This document shows, piece by piece, positions 38,439 to 47,068 of a stretch of 64,000 bases of DNA. The position numbers and the translations under genes were made by a program. Within the stretch, counting starts at the first letter, position 1, and every line of letters begins with the position of its first letter. This stretch comes from Glycocaulis albus (lineage in GTDB: Bacteria > Pseudomonadota > Alphaproteobacteria > Caulobacterales > Maricaulaceae), in assembly GCF_014639075.1 (NCBI RefSeq), contig NZ_BMFS01000007.1, positions 62,001 through 126,000 of the forward strand. Reading direction: 5' to 3'. The notes beneath the pieces were generated by a model that worked only from the letters and a program-made list of their open reading frames with translations, was not told the origin of the DNA and ran no database searches.

Positions 38439-39391
38439 TGCGGCACCTCGACTTCCTCTCCCCGCCGCCGGGTCAAGAGCCCGCCGGGGTCGTTTTCAAG
38501 ATCAGCTGTCAGGCGTTCCAGGTTTTCAACGAGCTGGCGCAGGTCATGCGACGCTGCATTGAGCTGGTAGACGCCATCGGTGGCGAATGTCTCCAGCCCC
38601 GGACGAAGGGCCACAAGAGCGTCATATGTCTCCATGGACGCCTGGTTGACCGCGATGGACGCAGCCTCGGTCTCGGCGACCATGGGCCCGACCTCATCTA
38701 ACAGGAAACGCTCGGCGGTCACACCGAACTGCTCGATGCTCGCCGCAGCCGTCGACATATCGTTTGCCGCCCGTTCTATGGACGCAATCGTCTCACGCAT
38801 TTCCGCCATCATCGCGCCGTTTTCAGCGAGCTGGCCCGACAGGGTGGAAAGGTTTTCCAGCAGGGTGGAGAACTGTTCCTGATTTTCCTCGTTGAGCAGG
38901 CGGTTCACCAGCACGCCGGTGGTCTGCACCGTTTCCAGCAGGGTCTCCCCGCCCTGAACGAGCAGATCCAGCTGCGTCTGCCGCGCATAGATACGCGCCG
39001 GACGGTCCCCGAACCGGGTCTCCAGCAGGGCCGAACCGGATTCGCCGGCTGAAATCTGGATATAGGACAGGCCGGTGAGCCCCTGCGGTTCAAGCTGGGC
39101 AAAACTGTCCACGCGCACCGGCGTGGAGGCGTCGATGCGGATGCGGGCGATGACTTCGCTGGTATCGTCCGGGTTCAGGCCAAGATCCACGACCTCGCCG
39201 ACCTGGATGCCGTTGAAGCGCACTTCTGATGAAGTTCGAAGCCCCCTGACCGGGCCTTCGAACACGACATCATACTGGCGGAACTCGCGGTCGAACGAAG
39301 CCTGCGACAGCCAGACAAAAAACAGGCCGCCTGCCAGTGCCAGCAGGATCACGAACAGGCCGACCAGTGCATGGTGGGCACGGGTTTCCAT
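38435..39391 (-). CDS. MlaD/MCE-domain substrate-binding protein
   Basis: A 318-residue periplasmic protein anchored by one N-terminal helix (HALVGLFVILLALAGGLFFV, about 6-25). It carries a single MCE domain (about 38-115: VVFEGPVRGL, VRFNGIQVGEV). A long helical stretch follows, of the kind that forms a tube in larger MCE proteins. It belongs to a lipid transporter with the adjoining permease, ATPase and lipoprotein genes, and lies 3 bases downstream of the ATPase gene. Confidence 0.92.
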   Translation of the reverse strand: METRAHHALVGLFVILLALAGGLFFVWLSQASFDREFRQYDVVFEGPVRGLRTSSEVRFNGIQVGEVVDLGLNPDDTSEVIARIRIDASTPVRVDSFAQLEPQGLTGLSYIQISAGESGSALLETRFGDRPARIYARQTQLDLLVQGGETLLETVQTTGVLVNRLLNEENQEQFSTLLENLSTLSGQLAENGAMMAEMRETIASIERAANDMSTAAASIEQFGVTAERFLLDEVGPMVAETEAASIAVNQASMETYDALVALRPGLETFATDGVYQLNAASHDLRQLVENLERLTADLENDPGGLLTRRRGEEVEVPQ

Positions 39392-39394
39392 CGT

Positions 39395-40159
39395 TCAGCT
39401 CCTCAATGCTGCCCGCCCGCGCGGGCCGCCGAAATAATCCTGTATCCAGGGGTGAGAATTGGTGGCCAGCCGCGCTATCGTATCGACGGCAATGATACGC
39501 TTCTCGGCGATGACCGCCACCCGGTCGCAAACCGCGTGCAGTGTGTCGAGATCATGCGTGACGAGCAGTATGGTCAGGCCCAGCGTTTCGCACAGCTCGC
39601 GGATCAGCTCGTCAAACGCCGCGGCACTGATCGGGTCAAGCCCGGCCGTCGGTTCGTCAAGGAACAGCACGTCCGGGTCCAGCGCCAGAGCCCGCGCCAG
39701 GCCTGCACGCTTCTTCATGCCGCCCGACAGCTCGGACGGGTATTTGTTGATCGCATCTGTACCCAGACCGGCGAGCCCCAGCTTGAGATCGGCAATCTCG
39801 TCCATCAGCGCTGGTGGCAGGCTGACATGTTCGCGAATGGGAACCAGTATATTCTCCCTGACCGTCAGCGACGAGAACAGGGCCGACCCCTGGAACAGCA
39901 CGCCCCAGCGCCGCTCCAGTGCCGCGCGCTCCGCCGCTGTCATGCGCGACAGGGGCCTGCCGTCAAAGAATATCTCGCCACCATCGGGAGCCTTGAGCCC
40001 GAGTATGGTGTGGAGCAGGACAGACTTGCCGCTGCCTGAACCGCCAACAATGCCCATGACCTCGCCGCGCCGGACCTCAAGGTCCAGACCGTCATGGACG
40101 ACATGGCTGCCGAAGCGCGTTACCAGCCCGCGCACCTCGATGAGGGGGCGTGTGCTCAT
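39395..40159 (-). CDS. MlaF-type ABC transporter ATP-binding protein
   Basis: A 254-residue ATPase of the Mla/Ttg2A family that powers intermembrane phospholipid transport. Walker A is GGSGSGKS (near residue 39), the signature LSGGMKKR, Walker B DVLFLDEPTAGLD and the switch histidine VTHD. ATG at 40159 overlaps the permease stop by 4 bases. An apparent upstream extension in the same frame is read-through over mlaE and is not used. Confidence 0.93.
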   Translation of the reverse strand: MSTRPLIEVRGLVTRFGSHVVHDGLDLEVRRGEVMGIVGGSGSGKSVLLHTILGLKAPDGGEIFFDGRPLSRMTAAERAALERRWGVLFQGSALFSSLTVRENILVPIREHVSLPPALMDEIADLKLGLAGLGTDAINKYPSELSGGMKKRAGLARALALDPDVLFLDEPTAGLDPISAAAFDELIRELCETLGLTILLVTHDLDTLHAVCDRVAVIAEKRIIAVDTIARLATNSHPWIQDYFGGPRGRAALRS

Positions 40160-41310
40160 ATATCCGCCTCCAGATACATGAGGGCGAACAGCGCATCGAT
40201 GACGATGACCATGAAAATGGCCTGCACAACTGAAGCGGTCGTGCGCTGGCCGAGACTTTCGACATCGCCGCCCACCTTCATGCCCTGACGGCAGCCTATA
40301 ATGGCAATGACCAGTCCGAAGACCGGCGCTTTCGACATGCCGACCATGAAGTGCGTCCAGTCGACCACATTCTGCAGACGGGTGAGAAAGAAGCTGGGCG
40401 ACACATCCAGCGTGACCCAGGACACCAGCAAGCCCCCGAACAGACCGGCCAGCATGGCCGCTAGCGTTAGCAGGGGCGCCATCACCACACACGCAATCAC
40501 GCGCGGCACCACCAGAACCTCGTAAGGGTCCAGCCCGATGACGCGCATGGCATCGATTTCCTGCTGCATCTTCATCGAGCCGATCGAAGCGGTGAAGGCC
40601 GAATCCGACCGGCCCGCCAGCATGATCGCCGTGATCAGCACACCGAATTCCCGCAAGACCGAAATGCCAACCAGATCGACCGTAAAGATCGACGCGCCGA
40701 AGGTTTCCAGCAGGCTTGCGCCCATGAAGGCCACGACAGCGCCGATGAAGAAAGACAGGGCCGCGATGATCGGCAGGGCATTGATCCCGACCGTCTCCAT
40801 CAGGTGGACCGTTGATGTCCAGCGCAGCCTTGCCGGGTTCAGCAGGGACGCTCCCAGTGTCACCAGCGTATGGCCGAAAAAGCCGAGCGTATCCCAGGCC
40901 TCGTCCAGAACGTGCTCGGTACCGGCACCCAGCCGGGTCAGCATCTTGCGTAATCCCCAGCCCGACGCCTCTTCCGGCGGGCAGTGATCCATACGCGCAT
41001 GTACTTCCCGGATGAGTCTCGCAGCGACCGGGTGGTCCCCGCTTATCCGGCCTTCCGGTACCGGATCATCTCCCTGGCGGAGCGGACGTCCGAGCAGATA
41101 GGCCCCTGAGGTGTCGATGCGGCCCAGCCCGGACACATCAAGGTGCAGCGCCTTGACGCTGTGATCACGCTCGACGGCCCGCACCTGACGGTCCATCTGG
41201 CCGATGGTCTCAATCAGCCAGTCTCCGGAGGGCTCCAGCACAGCGCGGCCTTCGGCCTCGCTGACAGCGAGACGCGGCTGAACAAGCGAATCTGTGTGTC
41301 TGGCAGCCAT
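40156..41310 (-). CDS. MlaE-type permease with N-terminal STAS-like domain
   Basis: A 384-residue lipid ABC permease. The first 100 or so residues form a STAS-like domain (LHLDVSGLGRIDTSGAYLL, about 57-75), as in the fused MlaE/MlaB form. The permease domain has about 5-6 membrane helices with ISVLREFGVLITAIMLAGRS and EIDAMRVIGLDPYEVLVVPR, the family signature. It heads a four-gene operon mlaE-mlaF-mlaD-lipoprotein. The fusion replaces a separate mlaB. Confidence 0.92.
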   Translation of the reverse strand: MAARHTDSLVQPRLAVSEAEGRAVLEPSGDWLIETIGQMDRQVRAVERDHSVKALHLDVSGLGRIDTSGAYLLGRPLRQGDDPVPEGRISGDHPVAARLIREVHARMDHCPPEEASGWGLRKMLTRLGAGTEHVLDEAWDTLGFFGHTLVTLGASLLNPARLRWTSTVHLMETVGINALPIIAALSFFIGAVVAFMGASLLETFGASIFTVDLVGISVLREFGVLITAIMLAGRSDSAFTASIGSMKMQQEIDAMRVIGLDPYEVLVVPRVIACVVMAPLLTLAAMLAGLFGGLLVSWVTLDVSPSFFLTRLQNVVDWTHFMVGMSKAPVFGLVIAIIGCRQGMKVGGDVESLGQRTTASVVQAIFMVIVIDALFALMYLEADI

Positions 41311-41414
41311 AACCCTCCGGCGCGGAAAGCCCCGCTGCCCGTGTTATCGGGCGCTTCGCGCCCATTCCCAAGGGCTGGCAAGCCCGGTACGCGATATTAT
41401 GCGCGCTATGACGC

Positions 41415-42614
41415 TTATCGGCCACGCCGGGTGAGCCACAATGCGCATAATCCGCCCAGCCCGGCCGGCAGGGCCATGAACGCAAAGCCGGCCGTGCCGA
41501 ACGCTGCAAACGCGAGGCCGGAGACAAAGGTTGCACCGGCCAGCACCAGCCCGCCGGACAGTGCGGAATTCACTGCCTGGGCCGTCGCCGCCAGGCGTTC
41601 GGGCGCATGGTCGGCCGCATAGCGCAGAAATCCCAGATAGGCGGCGGCAAAACTGAAAGCATGAAGGCCCTGCAAAGGGAACAAGAACCATAAGGGCGGC
41701 GACAGGGCCAGCGCCAGCCAGCGGACCACGGCCATCATGCCCGCCAGCGCCATCATGGCCGCCGGGCTCCACCCGCGCAGCACCCGTCCCCAGACGGCAA
41801 AGAAGATGATCTCCGCGCCGACACCCGTCGCCCACAAGGCGCCTATTGCCCAGGCAGGCACGCCATCAGCGCGCCAGGCCAGCGCCGAAAAGGCATAGTA
41901 GAAGCCGTGCGCGCCCTGGATAAGGGCGGAGGCCGCAAAGGCCAGTGGAAGTCCGGCGCCCAGCAGTATGCGCAAAGGCGGCGATGCGGGCCGCTCTGTT
42001 CCCGGCATGGCATCAATCCGGCCAGCGGGCAGGAAGGCGGCCGTCAGCGCGGTCAGGGCGGCACCGCCCAGCACCCAGACCAGAACGGCTTCTCCGCCGA
42101 ACGCGGAGATCAGCGCCCCTGCCCCCAGATTACCGATCACGAACAGGGCCGAACCGAATGCCCGCGGTATACCGAACGCAAAGCCTTCCTTGCGGGCCTG
42201 ACCCATCGCAAACGCATCCACAAGGGGGATGACGCCTGTAACGGCAGCACCGCTGAGCCCGGCCAGCACGAGAATAACGAGAGCCGGGGAATCGGGGATG
42301 TGGGCAAGGAAGACGGCCAGCCCCGCCAGCGAAAAGGCCAGGATGGCATCGCGCCTGCGCATGGCCCGGTCGGACCAGAACGCACCCAGCGGCGCGACGG
42401 CCACACGGCCCACCATGCCAGCTGCGGCTGCGATACCGATCAGTTCGGGCGTCAGGCCGCGCTCGGCATACCAGACCGGCATGTAAGGCAGATAGGCCCC
42501 GAAACCGAGATAAAAGGCACCGTAGAACAGCGCAAAACGCGTATCGATGCGGGCGAAGAGTGCGGCGGGGCTGATCACCCGCGCGGTGTAGCGCGGCGCA
42601 GGCGGCGCGGGCAA
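41415..42614 (-). CDS. MFS transporter (HcaT/PPP-like group)
   Basis: A 399-residue permease with 12 hydrophobic segments. The first cytosolic loop carries GRVAVAPLGAFWSDRAMRRR (near residues 68-87), the MFS loop motif. The opening FYGAFYLGFGAYLPYMPVWY is characteristic of MFS_1-like proteins related to HcaT. The start is uncertain: TTG at 42614, or GTG at 42578 (VISPAAL); no good ribosome site distinguishes them. Substrate unknown. Confidence 0.85.
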   Translation of the reverse strand: MPAPPAPRYTARVISPAALFARIDTRFALFYGAFYLGFGAYLPYMPVWYAERGLTPELIGIAAAAGMVGRVAVAPLGAFWSDRAMRRRDAILAFSLAGLAVFLAHIPDSPALVILVLAGLSGAAVTGVIPLVDAFAMGQARKEGFAFGIPRAFGSALFVIGNLGAGALISAFGGEAVLVWVLGGAALTALTAAFLPAGRIDAMPGTERPASPPLRILLGAGLPLAFAASALIQGAHGFYYAFSALAWRADGVPAWAIGALWATGVGAEIIFFAVWGRVLRGWSPAAMMALAGMMAVVRWLALALSPPLWFLFPLQGLHAFSFAAAYLGFLRYAADHAPERLAATAQAVNSALSGGLVLAGATFVSGLAFAAFGTAGFAFMALPAGLGGLCALWLTRRGR

Positions 42615-42709
42615 TGGGGGTGGATCATGCCCTGCTAACCACTACACCCCGTGGCCACCTACTAGCCACTCAAAATCGCGACGGAACTTTTGGCGCAGGG
42701 GCATTTCAC

Positions 42710-43240
42710 TTATTGGCACAAAAGTCGGCTCTCATGCACCATCATCGCACTGGCCTCTACATTCTCAATCACACTGCGTGCGATGATGGGGTCAACGTCA
42801 CGAAATGCGACAGGTAGTGGCCGACCGAACAAGTCCAGCTGCCCCAACTCGTTGCGAAGCGCAGCCCAAGTCTGATCAGAAAAATGTTGCCAAGTTTGGT
42901 CGTCACATGACGGCAATGAGTAGCCAAATGACACTGTTTCACCGCAACTCCGGTAGCGGACATAACCAAAAAATTCTCCTTGAATCGGGATCATCGCGTC
43001 AACAGCACATGGCGCACTGCCCCACGACAGCGGATTGAAAATCTCGACTCCGCGCGAAACTACAACACTTGATCCGCCTTGACGCTCAACCCACTCAACA
43101 AATTCGTCTAAATTCTGCCTCGACTCGGCTCTGCTTTGCATAGGTCGCAAATAATGAAACCATAATGCAAAACTTAGAACCGACACGAGAACTAGTGACA
43201 AGGCAATTACTAAAAGTGCACTCTTTATTTTCTCAAGCAA
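42710..43240 (-). CDS. Orphan single-pass membrane protein
   Basis: A protein of about 176 residues with an N-terminal anchor (SALLVIALSLVLVSVLSFAL) and a soluble domain with three or four cysteines (APCAVDAM, RSCGETV, LPSCDDQT). No family recognised. TTG at 43240 preceded by AGGGG at 8 bases is the best start; a further TTG at 43267 is possible. The stretch is clearly poorer in GC than its surroundings and codon use is less biased, which suggests recent acquisition or weak selection. Confidence 0.6.
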   Translation of the reverse strand: MLEKIKSALLVIALSLVLVSVLSFALWFHYLRPMQSRAESRQNLDEFVEWVERQGGSSVVVSRGVEIFNPLSWGSAPCAVDAMIPIQGEFFGYVRYRSCGETVSFGYSLPSCDDQTWQHFSDQTWAALRNELGQLDLFGRPLPVAFRDVDPIIARSVIENVEASAMMVHESRLLCQ

Positions 43241-43378
43241 CTTCCCATCCCCTCGCTCTCCGTGCAAGCAAACCAGCGGTTGCCCGAAGATTGCTTGACG
43301 GGATCCAGCAGCGCCAAGTGAACAGCGTTCACATAAGGGCTTGGCGACGCACCCTAGCCCGTCTAGCTTCCCGCGCCA

Positions 43379-44659
43379 ATGAAAGACCTTGCTGATTATC
43401 CCCTGTCACAGCGCCCCTTGCGGGTGCTGGTGACCAGCTATCGCTCCCACCCGCATGTCGGTGGGCAGGGCATTTATGTGCATGAGCTGACGCGCGCGCT
43501 CAAAGCCGCGGGCTGCGAGGTGAGCGTGGCCTCCGGCCCGCCCTACCCTGAGCTGGATGCCGGTATCGAGCTGATCAAGCTGCCCTCGCTTGATCTCTTT
43601 GCTGTCGATAACGCCATGCTGGCGCTGCGCTGGCGGCATCTGGCCAGCCGGGCCGACCGCGCCGAGTGGCTGGCCCACAATACCGGCGCGTTCGGTGAGA
43701 TGACGGCCTTTGCGCTGCGTCTGGAGGAGTTCATCGCGCGTGAGAGCCACCGCTTTGACATAATCCACGACAACCAGACGCTGGCCATGCCGATGGCGCG
43801 CATCGCGCAAACCCTGCCCGTCATCACCACCCTGCACCACCCGATTGCGATTGATCGCGATTTCGCGGTGGCCGGCGCGCATACCCGGCTGGGCAAGGCG
43901 CTGTCCTGGCGCTGGCATTCCTTCGTGGATGAGCAGGCAAGGGCGGCACGCGCCCTCACCCATTTCATCGCGGTTTCCGATGCCGCTCGGCGGTCTTATG
44001 CGGAGCGTACCGGCATGGATCCGAGCGGCGTACGCGTCGCCTATAACGGCATCGACCATGTGAGCTTCACGCCTGACCGGTCGGTAAAGCGCGAGCCCGG
44101 GCTGATCGTTGCCAGCGCCAGTGCCGACGTGCCCATCAAGGGGCTGGATGTGCTGATCGCAGCGCTTGCGCGCCTGAAGGACAGCCATCCGGCTGCACGC
44201 CTGACCGTCATCGGTCAGCTGCGCGAGGGGCCGACCAAGCGCATGCTGGAGCGCACAGGCCTGTCTGACCGGGTGAATTTCGTATCCGGCCTGACGCGCG
44301 AAGAGATTGCCGGCCTGCACCGGCGCGCCAGCGTGTTTGTATCCGCGTCGCGCTTTGAAGGTTTCGGCTTTCCGCCCGCCGAAGCTATGGCCTGCGGCGC
44401 GCCGGTTATTGTGTCGGACGGCGGCGCTCTGCCGGAGGTGGCGGGAGATGCGGGGATTGTGACCCCTGTTGGCGATGACGCGGCGCTGGCGGCGGCGATT
44501 GCCGGCGTGCTGGACGATGAAAGCATGCGCCTTGCAATGAGCCAGGCTGGCCTGAACCGGGTACGCACGCTTTTCCGATGGGATCTCCATGCAGGCATTT
44601 CCATTGGCCTCTACCGCGATGTGCTGGGCCTGACCGATGCCGGAGTGATTGCGGCATGA
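43379..44659 (+). CDS. GT4-family glycosyltransferase
   Basis: A retaining glycosyltransferase of the GT-B fold, 426 residues. N-terminal acceptor-side motif: HVGGQGIYVHELTRAL (near residue 27). C-terminal donor domain: KGLDVLIAALARLK and the EX7E motif in RFEGFGFPPAEAMACGAP, then VIVSDGGALPEV. Cytoplasmic, no membrane helix. It opens a three-gene run with overlapping stops and starts (ATGATG, ATGA), so acts with the methyltransferase and barrel protein that follow. Sugar and acceptor unknown. Confidence 0.9.
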   Translation: MKDLADYPLSQRPLRVLVTSYRSHPHVGGQGIYVHELTRALKAAGCEVSVASGPPYPELDAGIELIKLPSLDLFAVDNAMLALRWRHLASRADRAEWLAHNTGAFGEMTAFALRLEEFIARESHRFDIIHDNQTLAMPMARIAQTLPVITTLHHPIAIDRDFAVAGAHTRLGKALSWRWHSFVDEQARAARALTHFIAVSDAARRSYAERTGMDPSGVRVAYNGIDHVSFTPDRSVKREPGLIVASASADVPIKGLDVLIAALARLKDSHPAARLTVIGQLREGPTKRMLERTGLSDRVNFVSGLTREEIAGLHRRASVFVSASRFEGFGFPPAEAMACGAPVIVSDGGALPEVAGDAGIVTPVGDDAALAAAIAGVLDDESMRLAMSQAGLNRVRTLFRWDLHAGISIGLYRDVLGLTDAGVIAA

Positions 44660-45375
44660 TGACAATCGACCCCGACCGGCTGGACCTTGCCGACGGCCAG
44701 CGCGTACTGGATCTGGGCTGCGGGCGCGGCCGTCACCTGCATGCGCTGTACTGGCACGAACGCGCGCTGGACGTGACCGGGCTGGACCTCGATTTTGCCG
44801 ATCTGGGCGCGGCGATCGATGGCTTTTTCGAGCTGCCCCCGCCACCGGAAAATCCCCCGCGCACAGCGGTCTTCACCGTGGGCGATGCGGGCCGCCTGCC
44901 CTTTGCAGACAATAGCTTTGATGCTGTCATCTGCTCTGAAGTTCTCGAACACCTGCCCGACGTGCCACTGGCACTGAGCGAGATTGACCGCGTGCTCAAA
45001 CCCGGCGGCAAGTTTGCCCTGTCCGTGCCGCGCTACTGGCCGGAAAAGATCTGCTGGATGCTGTCGGAGGACTACCACAACACGCCGGGCGGGCATGTGC
45101 GTATCTTCAAGGATGGCGCGCTGCGCAAGCAGGTGGAGGCACTCGGCTACACCTTCCGCCAGCGTCACTGGGCGCACGCCCTGCACAGCCCGTTCTGGTG
45201 GCTGCAATGCGCCCTGTGGGAGCGGCGCGAGCGGAGCGCCATGGTGGCCGCCTATCGCAAGCTGCTTGAATGGGATTTGCTGTCCGCGCCGCGCCTGACG
45301 CGTTGGAGCGAGAAGGCTCTGAACCCGCTTCTGGGCAAGTCTGTCGCCCTCTATTTTGACAAGGCCCGCCCATGA
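44656..45375 (+). CDS. Class I SAM-dependent methyltransferase
   Basis: A 239-residue Rossmann-fold methyltransferase. Motif I is VLDLGCGRGRHLHAL near residues 18-32, the acidic motif II VTGLDLDFAD, the motif LPFADNSFDAVICSEVLEHL, and a post-motif RVLKPGGKFALSVPR. The C-terminal third has aromatic segments (HSPFWWLQCALWERRERS) that could form the acceptor pocket. ATG at 44656 overlaps the glycosyltransferase stop. Acceptor unknown. Confidence 0.9.
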   Translation: MMTIDPDRLDLADGQRVLDLGCGRGRHLHALYWHERALDVTGLDLDFADLGAAIDGFFELPPPPENPPRTAVFTVGDAGRLPFADNSFDAVICSEVLEHLPDVPLALSEIDRVLKPGGKFALSVPRYWPEKICWMLSEDYHNTPGGHVRIFKDGALRKQVEALGYTFRQRHWAHALHSPFWWLQCALWERRERSAMVAAYRKLLEWDLLSAPRLTRWSEKALNPLLGKSVALYFDKARP

Positions 45376-46475
45376 GCCCGCGTTCCATCATCACGGGGCT
45401 GGATATCCGCGCCTGCGCCGACCGGATCGAAGCGCTGCAACAGCGTGACGGGGCGATACCGTGGGTGGAAACCGGCGTCTGGGACCCGTGGAACCATGGC
45501 GAGAGCGCGATGGGCCTTGCCGTGGCCGGACGGGTGGAAGGCGTGCATCTCGCGCTGGACGCTCTGGCGGCCCGGCAGGAAGCCGATGGCGGATGGACGG
45601 GCGAGCTGGGCGCGGGCATCCCGATGGATGAAAGCGGTGAGCGCATTGCACCGCCGCCTGTGCCCGTGACAGCGCGCGACACCAATTTCGCTGGCTATGC
45701 CGCCGTTACCGTGATGCGCTGCGCGCTGGCCTTGGACGAACCGCGCCTGATTGCCCGCTATTTTCCCATGGTTTCGCGGGCACTCGATTTCGTGATGAAT
45801 TTGCAGACCCGTTATGGCGACGTGGTCTGGCGCGCGCCCGATATCGGCCAGCCTCTCGAAGAGGTTGATGCCTTGCGGGCAGGCAATTCTTCACTGTTCA
45901 AGAGCTTCGAGTGCGGCCTGCGCATGGCGGAGATCCTTGAAAAGCCACGCACTGACTGGGCACGCGCCCGTGCGGCCATAGCCCGCGCGCTGACCGCCAT
46001 GCCGGAACGGTTTGACCGCAAGGGCATCGACCGCTCTTCCTACGCGATGGACTGGTACTATCCGGTACTGACCGGCGTGCTGACGGGCGCAGAAGCCCGT
46101 GCACGCCTGGATGAAGGCTGGGACACATTTGTCGTCGCCGATCTGGGCTGCCGCTGCGTCACCGGCGAACCCTGGGTGACAGCTGCCGAAACCGCCGAGC
46201 TGGCGCTGGCCTGCATGAGCGCCGGACGGCGGGAGGCAGCACGCGCGCTCGTCAATGAGCTGGCCCCGCTGGCCGCGCCAAATGGCGGCTACTGGATGGG
46301 CTGGCAGTATGAGATTGGCGATGTCTGGCCCAAGGAGCGCCCGTCATGGACGGCTGGCGCGGTTATTCTGGCTGCTGATGCGCTGGACGCGCTGTCACCG
46401 GGTTCAGACCTGCTGGTGCGCCATGCCCGCGCGGATGCGTGGACTACAGGCGGCGCAGAAATTCGAGCGAATTGA
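45372..46475 (+). CDS. Terpenoid-cyclase/prenyltransferase-fold (alpha/alpha barrel) protein
   Basis: A 367-residue soluble protein. Repeated QxxDGxW-like segments (LQQRDGAIPWV near 22, RQEADGGWTGELG near 70, and APNGGYWMGWQYEIG near 315) give it the look of the squalene cyclase/prenyltransferase alpha-alpha barrel. The DxDD cyclase motif and a prenyltransferase zinc site are not present, so catalysis in the classical sense is doubtful. It could bind a polyprenyl or carbohydrate acceptor. It is translationally coupled to the methyltransferase (ATGA). The last 32 bases overlap the convergent second methyltransferase. Confidence 0.75.
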   Translation: MSPRSIITGLDIRACADRIEALQQRDGAIPWVETGVWDPWNHGESAMGLAVAGRVEGVHLALDALAARQEADGGWTGELGAGIPMDESGERIAPPPVPVTARDTNFAGYAAVTVMRCALALDEPRLIARYFPMVSRALDFVMNLQTRYGDVVWRAPDIGQPLEEVDALRAGNSSLFKSFECGLRMAEILEKPRTDWARARAAIARALTAMPERFDRKGIDRSSYAMDWYYPVLTGVLTGAEARARLDEGWDTFVVADLGCRCVTGEPWVTAAETAELALACMSAGRREAARALVNELAPLAAPNGGYWMGWQYEIGDVWPKERPSWTAGAVILAADALDALSPGSDLLVRHARADAWTTGGAEIRAN

Positions 46476-47055
46476 CCCGCTCCAGCGGCTCGAAAAGCCC
46501 GGAGGCCACGGCCAGCTTCCAGATTTCATAGGGCGGCCTGCCACCATCGGCAGGGTCGGGAAACACGTCATGGATCGCCAGTACGCCGCCGCGTGCGACA
46601 TGGCCTGCCCAGGCACGATAATCGGCCAGCGCGGTGTCCATCGCATGCCCGCCATCGATGAACACCATGGCCAGCGGCGTCGCCCAGTTCGCGCCTATGG
46701 TGGCCGAGGGGCCGACAAGCGCCATGACCGTCTGCTCAAGGCCGGCAAGGGCAATGGAGCGGCGGAACGCAGGCAGCGTATCGACGCGTCCCAGCTCCGC
46801 ATCGAAATGCGCCGGGTCGTGATAGCCCTCGCCGGGCTGGTGCTCTTCCGAACCGCGATGGTGGTCCAGCGCGTAGACGATGCGGCCCGATTCCCAGGCC
46901 GCCTGCCCCAGCCACACGCTTGAGCGGCCGCACCATGATCCGATTTCCAGAACGGGCCCTTGGACGGCAAGCGCACGCACGTGACGCGCGAGCGCCTCAC
47001 CCTCTTCCCGGGCGAGAAAGCCTTGTACATTATCAGGATCGAAGGCGGGCTGCAT
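46444..47055 (-). CDS. Class I SAM-dependent methyltransferase (Methyltransf_24 type)
   Basis: A 203-residue methyltransferase of the catechol-O-methyltransferase-like/Methyltransf_24 group. Motif I is VLEIGSWCGRSSVWLGQAA near residue 33. YALDHHRGSEEHQPGEGYHD and MVFIDGGHAMDTALADY, followed by HDVFPDP, complete the metal-type active site. ATG at 47055 is chosen (MQPAFDPDNVQGFLAREEG). It faces the glycosyltransferase run and overlaps it by 32 bases at the 3' end, so the genes are neighbours but not one transcript. Confidence 0.85.
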   Translation of the reverse strand: MQPAFDPDNVQGFLAREEGEALARHVRALAVQGPVLEIGSWCGRSSVWLGQAAWESGRIVYALDHHRGSEEHQPGEGYHDPAHFDAELGRVDTLPAFRRSIALAGLEQTVMALVGPSATIGANWATPLAMVFIDGGHAMDTALADYRAWAGHVARGGVLAIHDVFPDPADGGRPPYEIWKLAVASGLFEPLERVNSLEFLRRL

Positions 47056-47068
47056 GGACCGGATTGGC

